Positions 8,161 to 16,171 of a stretch of 31,099 bases of DNA are shown in pieces. Position 1 is the first letter of the stretch. Each line of letters begins with the position of its first letter. Location of the stretch: positions 1 to 31,099 of the forward strand of contig DBAY01000009.1 of the NCBI GenBank assembly GCA_002291925.1. Reading direction: 5' to 3'. The position numbers and the translations under genes are program-made. Under the pieces are notes generated by a model that was given only the letters and a program-made list of their open reading frames with translations, was not told the origin of the DNA and ran no database searches. The DNA is from Alphaproteobacteria bacterium UBA998. Lineage in GTDB: Bacteria > Pseudomonadota > Alphaproteobacteria > Rickettsiales > UBA998.

Positions 8161-11121
8161 ATGAAACTGTCACATCCCTCGCGTATAGATGCCGCGCATA
8201 AAACCACACGGCCCCCAAGAGCCGGAACCGTTGCCCGCATCATGAACCAGACTTCCTGGCCTATTCACTACTCTTTCCCGCACCTGCTCGATTTCGTGCA
8301 GGACATCGTCAATGGCAAGCGCCCCGAGGTGCAGTATGAACGCGGCGGCAGCGACCCGTTCTCCTGCCTCATCGACCAGATGGCCACCATGTTCCGTAAC
8401 GGCAACATCGTGGATTACCCCGGCATGTATGCGGTGATGGAGAATTACGGCAAGGTGCGCGTGGCGACAGGGCGCGGCGAGGAGGATTTCCTCTCGCAGA
8501 TTACGCCGGACACCTCGCGCCAGTCGATTTCGCTCAAGGGAATCACGGCGGCAACGGACTTCCATCGCTGGCTGAAGGAGCGCAGTTATGAAGACCGCGT
8601 GTCGGTCAGCGGCTTCAGCTGGGACCAGCGTGGGCCCGACGCCGGGGCGCTGCGGCGCGAGGCCGAGGTGCGCGATGCGCATGTGATTCTGCCCGGCGGG
8701 CTCTATGCGCTGCGCGGTGCGCTGGAGCTGATCCAGCAGGCGGTGGAAGGCAGAAATCCGCCGGGGCCGGTTTACCTGGTGAATCCGCGCGTCAGCCAGA
8801 TCAAGGATTACCGTTTCTGGGACGGGCTGCACGATGCGCTGGAGCATGTGCTGCAGATGCCGGAGCGTGACCGTAGCATGAATGGCCGCGACTGGACCGC
8901 GCTCACCCAGCGGCTGGAAAGCTTCGGCGTGCATGTCGTCGACAGCGTCGCGCAGTGCCAGGAACGCCTGACCGCGCAGCTCGGCGCCCCGAAGGCGCTG
9001 CGTCCGGTGGCGAAGGACGATGTGCCGACCTTCGTGCCGCCGCGCTACCAGATTCCCCGCGGCTCGACCATTTTCTTTGCCACCACCTCGCCGGACAAGC
9101 TGGTGGAGCTGCGCAAGATGATGGCGCCCTACGATGTGCGCGTGGCGCGGCTCGACATGCTCACCCCCTGCAACAGCCCGCTCGAGAAAAGCGGCACCTA
9201 CACCGGCAATTGCGGCGAGAAGATGCGCGAGGCCATCCACGCAGTGCGCGAGATGCAGCAGCAGCATCCCTTCAAATACCAGCGCGCCTTGCGTGAAATG
9301 AAGGTTGACCCGCAAAAAGCCTTCATCCTCGTGGAGGATGCGGGCGTGCATACCAGCGACCGCCGGGTGGCAGATGAATTCCCCCTCGACGGGATGGAAA
9401 AAGGTACGGCGCTGCATGCGGGCCAGTTCATCGGGCAGGAATTCGGCCCGGCCACCATTGGCGCGCTGGGGGAGAAGCAGTTTTTCGAAAACCTCAACCG
9501 CGCCTTTGATGCGGCCGAAGCCAAGGCGCGCCAAACAGGCGGCGATCCGGTGCGCCGCACGATGGTGCAGACGAGCGTGTTCGGCCTCGCCCCGCTGGAG
9601 CAGCCGAAGCAGAAAGACGCCTGCGATTTCCAGATCTTCTCCGGCACCGGTACGGTGGATGTGCTACCCGCGCCCCGCCCCGCCGATGTAACGGTGCTGC
9701 ATACCGGGCATTATCTGGCGCCGCGCTGCAAGGGGGTGCCCCAGCGTTCGCAGGCGGAGTGGGATGCAGACGGCGACCGCTACACCCTGACCATGAGCGC
9801 ACGCAGCAAGGCGGTGGAGGGGCTGGCCATTGCCTGCCGGGTTCCGGTGCGTGAGAAACAGCAGGCCCTGTCGAGTGAACCCTTCCGGCTCTCGCTTTAC
9901 GGCGATTCCGCTCCGGTTTCGGGTGAGCTGACACAGGCGGGCTATGCCATCGATATGCCGCCGCAGGGCAGGGCTTCCTTGGGTGCATCCATCGAGGCGA
10001 CATTGGAGCATTCCGACGCGACGCTGCTGATGCCCTGCACGCCGCAGACGCGCGAGGAGGGCTTCGTCGAGCGCCTCTTCACGCTGTTCTCGCACATCGT
10101 GGCACGCCAGATTCATCCGCGCGACCGTGACAAGCCGCTGATCGTGCTGAACCCGCAGGATGGGCCGCTCAGGGGATGCTGGGACGGGCCGCTCGCTTAT
10201 TTCGACGAGCTGCGCGAAATCGGTATGATCAAGGACCAGAACCGCACGTTATTACAGGAAGTGGGCACGCTGGCCGCTGCAAGGAAGATGCTGGACCTCA
10301 GCCGCCAGAATTTGATGCGCACGCCGCCGGAGGAGGAATCCTCCATCGTGATCGATGAGACGACGCTGAAGAAATCCGGCAAATTCAACGTCGCCGTGTT
10401 CTGCTCCGCCACCAACAAGAACCAGCATTTGCTCGACCTCGCCGACCGCACCGGCATGGGGCTGGCGATGCGCGATTTTGGCATCGTCTACGGCGCGGGT
10501 GACCGCAGCATGATGGGCGCGGTGCTGGGAGGGGCGCTGAACGTCGAGGAAACGGTGAAGGCCATGGGGCGCTCCCTCTTCATCGCAGGCTCCAGCACCG
10601 ATCCCATCCTGAAAGCCGAGGCGACGGATGTGGAAGGCATGAAACAGGCCATCGCGGCGCATGGCCAGTATTTCCATGCCAAGGACATCTACCAGCGCAT
10701 GGAATACATGATCAAGCAGTCGGATGCGTTCGTCATCCTGCCAGGTGGAGCGGGCACCATTCAGGAACTCGCGGCGCTGATGATGCTGAAACAGGGCGGC
10801 CACCCGGACATGCGGGGCAAGGACATTGTGGTGGTGGATTATCCCTACGCCAAGGCCAGCGCGGCCAGCCGCACGGATGATCGCGGCTTCTACACCGGCC
10901 TGCTGGAGCAGATCTCGTCACAGCAACGCGAAGCGCTGGGCATCCATGTGGTAAAGTCGGAAAAGGAGGCGCTGGAGCGCGTGGAGGAATTGCGCCACCG
11001 TCGCCTGACCGCCGGGTGGGCTGAACGTGCCGCCGCGCATGGGCGCGCGATGCGCGATCATGGGGGCGGCTGGGCAGGAGTGGTGCAGTCCGGCGCAGGA
11101 GTGGTGCCCTTTCTGCACTGA
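8161..11121 (+). CDS. Multidomain protein: LOG-like / Ham1(ITPase)-like / LOG-like / LOG
   Basis: The 986-residue protein appears to be a fusion of nucleotide-handling modules. Residues ~70-270 resemble a LOG/SLOG Rossmann module: VILPGG at 175-180, then a YLVNPR...FWDGLHDALEHVL...GVHVVDS end. Residues ~300-555 resemble the Ham1/RdgB NTP pyrophosphatase fold: FATTSPDKLVEL (306-317), GTYTGNCGEKMREA (345-358), LVEDAG (390-395), and a late MSARSK (545-550). The family SHR motif is not seen. Residues ~575-715 look like a second LOG-like unit (ATLLMP at 620-625; DKPLIVLNPQDG at 657-668). Residues ~742-945 are the best LOG match: NVAVFCSA, YGAGDRSMMGAVLGG at 777-791, and an intact PGGAGTIQE at 861-869, the phosphoribohydrolase motif. 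LOG enzymes release bases from nucleoside monophosphates, and ITPases convert damaged NTPs to NMPs, so a sequential clean-up reaction is conceivable but inferred. The start may be Met28 (8242); neither has an SD. Confidence 0.75.
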   Translation: MKLSHPSRIDAAHKTTRPPRAGTVARIMNQTSWPIHYSFPHLLDFVQDIVNGKRPEVQYERGGSDPFSCLIDQMATMFRNGNIVDYPGMYAVMENYGKVRVATGRGEEDFLSQITPDTSRQSISLKGITAATDFHRWLKERSYEDRVSVSGFSWDQRGPDAGALRREAEVRDAHVILPGGLYALRGALELIQQAVEGRNPPGPVYLVNPRVSQIKDYRFWDGLHDALEHVLQMPERDRSMNGRDWTALTQRLESFGVHVVDSVAQCQERLTAQLGAPKALRPVAKDDVPTFVPPRYQIPRGSTIFFATTSPDKLVELRKMMAPYDVRVARLDMLTPCNSPLEKSGTYTGNCGEKMREAIHAVREMQQQHPFKYQRALREMKVDPQKAFILVEDAGVHTSDRRVADEFPLDGMEKGTALHAGQFIGQEFGPATIGALGEKQFFENLNRAFDAAEAKARQTGGDPVRRTMVQTSVFGLAPLEQPKQKDACDFQIFSGTGTVDVLPAPRPADVTVLHTGHYLAPRCKGVPQRSQAEWDADGDRYTLTMSARSKAVEGLAIACRVPVREKQQALSSEPFRLSLYGDSAPVSGELTQAGYAIDMPPQGRASLGASIEATLEHSDATLLMPCTPQTREEGFVERLFTLFSHIVARQIHPRDRDKPLIVLNPQDGPLRGCWDGPLAYFDELREIGMIKDQNRTLLQEVGTLAAARKMLDLSRQNLMRTPPEEESSIVIDETTLKKSGKFNVAVFCSATNKNQHLLDLADRTGMGLAMRDFGIVYGAGDRSMMGAVLGGALNVEETVKAMGRSLFIAGSSTDPILKAEATDVEGMKQAIAAHGQYFHAKDIYQRMEYMIKQSDAFVILPGGAGTIQELAALMMLKQGGHPDMRGKDIVVVDYPYAKASAASRTDDRGFYTGLLEQISSQQREALGIHVVKSEKEALERVEELRHRRLTAGWAERAAAHGRAMRDHGGGWAGVVQSGAGVVPFLH

Positions 11122-11871
11122 TCAGCGAATCGGCCCTTCCGCGCGGCCGTGAACGAATTGGTCCACGTAAGGATTGCCGCTTTCCATGATCTGCTCCGCC
11201 GGGCCGTCATGGATAATTCTGCCTTGATAAATCATCGCGATGCGCGTGCCGATCTTCCTGGCGGAGTGCATGTCGTGGGTAATGGTGAGCGTTGTCTTGC
11301 CCTGGCTGCGCGTGCAAGCGACAATCAAATCGTTGATAACGTCAGCCATAATAGGGTCGAGTCCCGTGGTCGGCTCGTCAAAGAACACGATGGGCGGGTT
11401 GGAGCAAATGGCGCGCGCGAGTGAGACGCGCTTCTGCATGCCGCCGGAGAGTTCGGCGGGCTTCAGGAACGCCGTTTCCGGCTTCAGCCCCACGGCGGCG
11501 AGCTTCTCCTGCGCCAGCGCGATGCGCGCGCTTTTCTTCATGCCCGAGCGGGCCAGCGCGAAGGTGATGTTCTCCCACACGAACAGGCTGTCAAACAGCG
11601 CACCGCCCTGAAACAGCATGCCGAACTGGCGCATCCGCGCCTCGCGGGTATGGGCGGAGAGGCCGGCGCTCGATTCGCCATTGATGCGCACCTCGCCCGC
11701 ATCCGGGTGCAACAGGCCGAGGATGCATTTCAGCAGCACCGATTTCCCCGTGCCCGAGCCGCCGATGATGACCAGCGACTCACCCTTGTTGACACTCAAG
11801 TCGATGCCGTCCAGCACCACCTTCGGCCCGAACGCTTTTCGCAAGCCACAAGTTTCGATGACGGAGGTCAT
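11122..11871 (-). CDS. mlaF: ABC transporter ATP-binding protein, MlaF type
   Basis: MlaF powers the Mla phospholipid/sterol-type transporter at the inner membrane, working with MlaE permease and an MCE-domain MlaD. The 249-residue product has Walker A GGSGTGKS (37-44), the Q-loop at FQGGALFD (~87-94), signature LSGGMQKR (141-148), and Walker B IVFFDEP (161-167). The FQGGALFDSL stretch and the DGIDLSV opening are typical of the MlaF/Ttg2A branch. Its ATG overlaps the stop of the DUF3592-like gene by 4 bp, giving tight coupling. It ends directly against the stop of the convergent LOG/ITPase-like fusion gene, with no gap. No mlaD, mlaC or mlaB gene follows within the window. Confidence 0.93.
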   Translation of the reverse strand: MTSVIETCGLRKAFGPKVVLDGIDLSVNKGESLVIIGGSGTGKSVLLKCILGLLHPDAGEVRINGESSAGLSAHTREARMRQFGMLFQGGALFDSLFVWENITFALARSGMKKSARIALAQEKLAAVGLKPETAFLKPAELSGGMQKRVSLARAICSNPPIVFFDEPTTGLDPIMADVINDLIVACTRSQGKTTLTITHDMHSARKIGTRIAMIYQGRIIHDGPAEQIMESGNPYVDQFVHGRAEGPIR

Positions 11872-12338
11872 AGGCGGCTCTTTTTTGAGATTTTCTGGTA
11901 TACTTGGCTTGCCTTATAGATTGGTATAGCGATGAAAAACCAGATTACCACAAGCCCATAGATGAGAAAGACACTCCTTGCCCATGACCACCACTTATTA
12001 GGGATGTAAGCTTTATCTGGCTGGGAGGGATTATAGTATGCCGTTAAGATTTGATTTTTAGAGTAAATAAAGCGCGTCTTTTTAAAAACGCTTGCTTCAG
12101 CAAGCTGCTGCTTTCCTTCTTTGTTGTAAAATATAATCTGAATATCCCCTCTGCGATCTATACTCACGATGCGAGCCGTGACCTTTTGCCATTCATTCTC
12201 TATGCGAGATTCTTTTCCAAGGTCTGTTAAAAACATTGCAATTGCAAAGAGCGAGAACAACAAGAAACCAAAGTATCTTGGTATAGTTGAAAAATGTTCT
12301 AGCAATTGAATTCTGAAACCTAAGAATCGTGTTTTCAT
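11868..12338 (-). CDS. DUF3592-like membrane protein within the mla operon
   Basis: Translation from the ATG at 12338 gives 156 residues. There are two membrane segments (~20-40 and ~120-142) around a small soluble domain with WQKVTARIVSIDRR, FYNKEGKQ and YYNPSQPDKAYIP. The layout and the TARI...YNPxxP pattern resemble DUF3592 proteins, whose function is unknown. The gene starts inside the mlaE stop and ends inside the mlaF start, each with an ATGA 4-bp overlap, so translation of all three is likely coupled. It is about 39% G+C over 11881-12300 by my count, against ~63% for part of mlaE, which suggests recent acquisition. The frame remains open upstream to 13400, but that part is a shadow of mlaE. 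Whether it serves the Mla complex is inference. Confidence 0.82.
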   Translation of the reverse strand: MKTRFLGFRIQLLEHFSTIPRYFGFLLFSLFAIAMFLTDLGKESRIENEWQKVTARIVSIDRRGDIQIIFYNKEGKQQLAEASVFKKTRFIYSKNQILTAYYNPSQPDKAYIPNKWWSWARSVFLIYGLVVIWFFIAIPIYKASQVYQKISKKSRL

Positions 12339-13108
12339 GTCCCAAAAAACAGCGAGGTGATGAAGTAGTTGAACAGCAGAATGAGGATGGACGCGCTCAC
12401 CACGGCATTGGTGGTCGCGGCGCCGACGCCCTGCGCGCCGCCCTTGCTGTGATAGCCGTGATAGCAGCCCATGAGCGCGACGATAAAGCCGAAGGCAGAG
12501 GCCTTCACGAGGCCGGAGACGACGTCGCGCACTTCCAAGAAATCGAGCGTGTTCTTCAGGTACGGCCCCGGCGAGAAGCACAGCTTGTTGACACTCACCA
12601 CATAGCCGCCGAACACACCGATGATGTCCGCGACCAGCACCAGCAGCGGCAGCATGAGCAGCCCGGCCAGCAGGCGCGGAAAGACGAGGTACTTGAACGG
12701 ATTGGTGGACAGCGTGATGAGCGCATCGATCTGCTCCGTGACGCGCATGGTGCCGATCTCCGCCGCGAAGGACGCCCCGATGCGCCCGGCGATCATTAGG
12801 CCGGCCAGCACGGGCCCCAGCTCCCGCGTGATGGAAAGCACGACGACTGTGGGAATAGAGGATTCCGCCGAGAAGCGCGAAAAGCCGGAATAGCTCTGCA
12901 GCGCCAGCACCGCGCCGGTGAAGATGGCGGTCAGGCCTACCACCGGCAGCGAGTAATAGCCGATCTCTACCATCTGCCGGCCGATCTGCCGCCCGTACCA
13001 CGGCGGCGACACAGAAGCGGCCATGCCCTGCCAGGCGAACAGCGCCAGCCGTCCGACCGCCGCGAGGAAGCCAAGAAACGTGCGGCCGATGGGTTGCAGG
13101 AAATTCAC
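12335..13108 (-). CDS. mlaE: ABC transporter permease, MlaE family
   Basis: MlaE is the inner-membrane permease of the Mla lipid transporter. The 257-residue product shows the family's features: an N-terminal amphipathic region, IGYYSLPVVGLTAIFTGAVLALQ, the ELGPVLAGLMIAGRIGASFAAEIGTMRVTEQIDAL coupling region (~95-130), and several further membrane spans to the C-terminus. Length agrees with E. coli MlaE (260). It is the first gene of a mlaE - DUF3592-like - mlaF run on the minus strand, with 4-bp overlaps between successive genes. A strong hairpin with a U-tract (13189-13220) lies just upstream, so the operon probably has its own promoter in 13109-13188. Confidence 0.94.
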   Translation of the reverse strand: MNFLQPIGRTFLGFLAAVGRLALFAWQGMAASVSPPWYGRQIGRQMVEIGYYSLPVVGLTAIFTGAVLALQSYSGFSRFSAESSIPTVVVLSITRELGPVLAGLMIAGRIGASFAAEIGTMRVTEQIDALITLSTNPFKYLVFPRLLAGLLMLPLLVLVADIIGVFGGYVVSVNKLCFSPGPYLKNTLDFLEVRDVVSGLVKASAFGFIVALMGCYHGYHSKGGAQGVGAATTNAVVSASILILLFNYFITSLFFGT

Positions 13109-13188
13109 GTATGCCTCCGCATGGTTCGCTCTTAGCGAATCCGGGGAGGGGGCACAAGGAATTAAGGAAAAACCCCGCGCGGGCCAAA

Positions 13189-13220
13189 GAAAAAGGCAGG
13201 CACTGTGGCCTGCCTTTTTC
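13189..13220 (-). terminator. Rho-independent terminator of the 30-aa ORF
   Basis: A 13-bp stem pairs 13189-13201 with 13208-13220 around a 6-nt loop. The GC core (GGCAGGC) is flanked by a run of five A/T pairs, so on the minus strand a U-tract follows. It lies 19 nt below the stop of the micro-ORF at 13240-13332 and above mlaE, insulating the two. The symmetry means that it could also act on plus-strand transcripts. Confidence 0.85.
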
Positions 13221-13239
13221 CTGACAATAAGGTGACGGG

Positions 13240-13332
13240 TTAGCGGTTGTTGTTGCCGCTGCCCTGCTGGCTGCTGCCACGGCTGGATGATTTGGAGGAC
13301 TGGTTGCTGGACTGATTACGATTGGAAGCCAT
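13240..13332 (-). CDS. Micro-protein, 30 aa, Ser/Asn/Gln-rich
   Basis: The ATG at 13332 follows a good SD (AGGAG, 6 nt spacer) and opens a 31-codon frame to TAA at 13240. About two thirds of the residues are Ser, Asn, Gln or Gly, with Arg and Lys scattered; there is no hydrophobic segment. The composition suggests a disordered, polar, basic peptide. A strong terminator lies 19 nt downstream, which makes this a self-contained expression unit of ~150 nt. Function is unknown. An alternative is that the locus is a small RNA and the frame is incidental, but the SD argues for translation. Confidence 0.6.
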   Translation of the reverse strand: MASNRNQSSNQSSKSSSRGSSQQGSGNNNR

Positions 13333-13586
13333 GATACACTCCTGTGTTGGTTGATGCCGCCCATGGGGCGGATGAACAAGGCTGCCGTAGCCCACCTCAA
13401 AAAGCCGCTTTGCCCCGGTACGGCTTTCGTTAGCGCTTTGAAAACAACCGCTTCCGGCCGGTCAAAAAGCGCTGGTCAAAGCCCAAGCCCTATGCTAGGG
13501 CATTTTTCACCAAGATTTCGCTTGCGCAATGCGCGGCAGTTCGGTTTAACCGTGCTCTCTTTTTTGAGCATTACAGGAGATACAAA
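13333..13586. promoter_or_regulatory. Intergenic region between the 30-aa ORF and acpP
   Basis: This 254-nt gap lies between divergent genes. AGGAGA at 13574-13579 is the acpP SD. TTGCGC with TTTAAC 17 nt further on (around 13524-13552) is the best -35/-10-like pair I can find, and it is weak. Otherwise I see no clear operator or riboswitch. Confidence 0.3.
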
Positions 13587-13823
13587 ATGAGCGATATCGC
13601 TGAACGCGTGAAGAAAATCGTGGTGGAGCATCTGGGCGTCGAAGCCGACAAGGTGACCGCGGAAGCCAGCTTCATCGACGATCTGGGTGCGGACTCGCTG
13701 GACACCGTCGAGCTGGTCATGGCGTTTGAGGAAGAGTTCAACTGTGAAATTCCCGACGATGCCGCCGAGAAGATCCAGACGGTGAAAGACGCCGTGGCTT
13801 ATCTCGAAGAGCATGCGGCCTAA
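13587..13823 (+). CDS. acpP: Acyl carrier protein
   Basis: AcpP carries growing acyl chains on a phosphopantetheine arm for fatty acid synthesis in the cytoplasm. The 78-residue acidic product has the modification site in DDLGADSLDTVELVMAFEEEF, with the Ser at residue 37. This is the canonical DSL motif, and the helical bundle length is normal. A strong SD (AGGAGA) lies 7 nt before the ATG. fabF follows 40 nt downstream and mltG after that, the standard order in this class, and the three are likely one transcript. Confidence 0.98.
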   Translation: MSDIAERVKKIVVEHLGVEADKVTAEASFIDDLGADSLDTVELVMAFEEEFNCEIPDDAAEKIQTVKDAVAYLEEHAA

Positions 13824-13863
13824 GCGGCGCCTGCCCTTTTTCACCCTTTATTGCTAGATTCGC

Positions 13864-15120
13864 ATGCGTCGCGTCGTTGTTACCGGCTTAGGCCTCGTCA
13901 CTCCGCTTGCCAGCGGCGTGGAGGAGACATGGTCGGCCATCAAGGAAGGCAAATCCGGCCTTCGCCGTATCCAGTCCTTTGACCTGACCGATATCCCGGC
14001 GCAGGTGGCGGGCGAGGTGCCGCGCGGCACGGAAAAAGGTCAGTTCAACGCGGACGACTATCTGGACCCCAAGGACCAGAAGAAAGTCGACGACTTTATC
14101 CTCTTCGGCATCGCGGCGGCCGAACAGGCCATTCAGGATTCCGGCTGGAAGGCCGAGACGCCCGAAGACCAGTGCATGACCGGCGTGCTGATCGGCTCCG
14201 GCATTGGTGGCCTGAAGCGCATCGAGGAAACCACGATGCTGATGGCGGAGAAAGGCCCGCGCCGCATCAGCCCGTTCTTCATTCCGGCCTCGCTGATCAA
14301 CCTCGTCTCCGGGCAGGTGTCGATCAAGCATGGCTTCAAGGGACCGAACCACGCGGTAGTGACGGCCTGCTCCACCGGCGCACACGCCATTGGCGATGCG
14401 GCCGAGATGATCCGCCGCGGCGACGCGGACGTGATGGTCGCGGGCGGTGCGGAAGCCACGGTCTGCCGCATCGGCATCGCGGGCTTCGTGGCGCTGCGGG
14501 CGCTCTCCACCTCCTACAACGATACGCCGGAAGCGGCCTCGCGTCCGTGGGACAAGGGGCGTGACGGCTTCGTGATGGGCGAGGGTGCGGGCTGCGTGGT
14601 GCTGGAAGAATATGAGCACGCCAAGAAGCGCGGTGCGAAAATCTATGGTGAGCTGATTGGCTACGGCCTCTCCGGCGATGCCTACCACATCACCGCGCCG
14701 GAAGAGCATGGTGATGGCGGCTTCCGTTCCATGCAGATGGCCATGCGCAAGGCAGGCCTCTCCACGGCCGATGTCGATTATGTGAACGCGCACGGGACCT
14801 CCACGCCGCTCGGGGATGAAATCGAGCATGGCGCGGTAAAGCGCCTGTTCGGCGCGGATGCGGGCAAGATCGCCATGTCCTCCACCAAGTCGGCCATCGG
14901 GCACCTGCTCGGCGCGGCGGGCAGCGTGGAAGCCATCTTCAGCGTGCTGGCCATCCGCGACAATGTCGCCCCGCCGACGCGCAACCTCGACAATCCGTCC
15001 GACAGCTGCGACCTCAACCTCGTGCCGCACACGGCGCAGGAGCGTAAAATCGATGTCGCCCTCTCCAACGCGTTTGGCTTCGGCGGCACTAACTCCACCC
15101 TGATTTTCCGCCGCGTGTAA
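13864..15120 (+). CDS. fabF: 3-oxoacyl-[acyl-carrier-protein] synthase II
   Basis: FabF condenses malonyl-ACP with acyl-ACP in fatty acid elongation and is important for unsaturated chain length. The 418-residue product has the Cys-His-His triad: Cys169 in TACSTGAH, His310 in VNAHGTSTPLGD, and His347 in KSAIGHLLGAAG. The C-terminal NAFGFGGTN loop is also present. Length is typical for KAS II. It lies between acpP and mltG on the same strand with 40-nt gaps on each side. The ATG at 13864 directly precedes MRRVVVTGLG, the usual N-terminus. Confidence 0.97.
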   Translation: MRRVVVTGLGLVTPLASGVEETWSAIKEGKSGLRRIQSFDLTDIPAQVAGEVPRGTEKGQFNADDYLDPKDQKKVDDFILFGIAAAEQAIQDSGWKAETPEDQCMTGVLIGSGIGGLKRIEETTMLMAEKGPRRISPFFIPASLINLVSGQVSIKHGFKGPNHAVVTACSTGAHAIGDAAEMIRRGDADVMVAGGAEATVCRIGIAGFVALRALSTSYNDTPEAASRPWDKGRDGFVMGEGAGCVVLEEYEHAKKRGAKIYGELIGYGLSGDAYHITAPEEHGDGGFRSMQMAMRKAGLSTADVDYVNAHGTSTPLGDEIEHGAVKRLFGADAGKIAMSSTKSAIGHLLGAAGSVEAIFSVLAIRDNVAPPTRNLDNPSDSCDLNLVPHTAQERKIDVALSNAFGFGGTNSTLIFRRV

Positions 15121-15160
15121 TGCGCGCACCGGCCACAGGCCAGCGTGCGGGAGGTGGCCC

Positions 15161-16171
15161 ATGCGCCTGATCCGTCTCTGCCTTGTACTTCTGGCGCTTG
15201 GCCTCGTGCTGGCAGGGCTGGTCGTCGGCTACGCCTGGCATGATTACCGCCAACCCGGCCCGCTCAGCGAAGAGAAAATCCTTCTCATCGATGCCGGGAC
15301 TTCCTTCCGCCAGATTGTGCGGCAGCTGGAGGAGGGCGGTGTGGTGCGCCATCCGTCCCTCTACCAGCTGGGCGTGGCCCTGCGCGGTGACCAGGCCCGC
15401 TTCAAGGCCGGGGAATACCGCTTCACGCCGGGCATGACGCCGGAGGAGGTCACCGCCATTCTGGTGAGCGGCAAGTCGATTCCGCACAGCGTCACCGTCC
15501 CCGAAGGCCGCGTCAGCGCCGATATCCGCGCCGTGCTCTTGGCCGAGGAGGCCCTGCGCGGCGAGGTGCCTGACGACTTGCCGGAAGGCACCCTGCTCCC
15601 GGAAACCTATTTCTTCCTGCGCGGCGAAACCCGCGCCGCCGTGGTGCAGCGCATGCGCGAGGCGATGACGCGCACGCTGGAGGCGCTGTGGGATGCCCGG
15701 GCACCCGACCTGCCGCTCGCCACCCCGCAGGAGGCGCTGACACTGGCCTCCATCGTCGAGAAGGAAACCGGCGTGGCGGATGAGCGTGGCCGCGTCGCCG
15801 CCGTTTTCCTTAACCGCCTGCGCGCCGGCATGCCGTTGCAGTCCGACCCCACCACCATCTATGGGCTGTACCGCCAGACCGGCATGCTGAAGCAGGCCCT
15901 GAGCCGCGCCGACCTCGCGACGGAAAATCCCTATAACACTTACACCATTCCCGGCCTGCCGCCGGGGCCGATCTGCCACCCCGGCAAGGCGTCGCTGCAG
16001 GCCGTGCTGCAGCCACCGCAGACGAACGAGCTTTATTTCGTGGCGGACGGGCAGGGCGGCCACCGTTTCGCCGCCACGCTGGCCGAGCATAACCGCAACG
16101 TCGCCCGCTACCGGGCGGCGCAGCGCGCGGCGTCCGCACCCGATGCTCCCCTGACGCCCCCGCGTCCCTGA
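15161..16171 (+). CDS. mltG: Endolytic murein transglycosylase MltG
   Basis: MltG cleaves nascent glycan strands in the periplasm and helps set their length. The 336-residue product has one N-terminal membrane anchor (~5-25), a LysM-like subdomain (~45-105, IDAGTSFRQIVRQL), and the YceG catalytic region. That region carries the Glu-containing ASIVEKETG at 196-204, followed by FLNRLRAGMPLQSDPTTIYG. The conserved NTYTIPGLPPGPICHPG and the ending FAATLAEHNRNV are present. The tail past ~320 is Ala/Pro-rich. fabF-mltG adjacency (40-nt gap) is usual in alphaproteobacteria. No clear terminator follows. Confidence 0.96.
   Translation: MRLIRLCLVLLALGLVLAGLVVGYAWHDYRQPGPLSEEKILLIDAGTSFRQIVRQLEEGGVVRHPSLYQLGVALRGDQARFKAGEYRFTPGMTPEEVTAILVSGKSIPHSVTVPEGRVSADIRAVLLAEEALRGEVPDDLPEGTLLPETYFFLRGETRAAVVQRMREAMTRTLEALWDARAPDLPLATPQEALTLASIVEKETGVADERGRVAAVFLNRLRAGMPLQSDPTTIYGLYRQTGMLKQALSRADLATENPYNTYTIPGLPPGPICHPGKASLQAVLQPPQTNELYFVADGQGGHRFAATLAEHNRNVARYRAAQRAASAPDAPLTPPRP

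Noticed and set aside
8161..8241. A promoter at TATAGA (8184-8189) inside the annotated N-terminus of the fusion gene
   Set aside because: No -35 box at 16-18 nt spacing could be found, so it does not settle the choice between starts 8161 and 8242.
8170..9534. A 454-codon minus-strand frame across the fusion gene
   Set aside because: It is antisense to the N-terminal half of the fusion, has no domain-like pattern, and follows third-position GC bias.
11868..13400. A single 510-codon gene covering mlaE and the DUF3592-like region
   Set aside because: The upstream part is out of frame with the clear MlaE protein; only the 156 codons from 12338 are protein-like.
13888..15162. A 424-codon minus-strand frame across fabF
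   Set aside because: It is a shadow of fabF, with Arg/Ala/Gly-rich translation and no recognisable motif.
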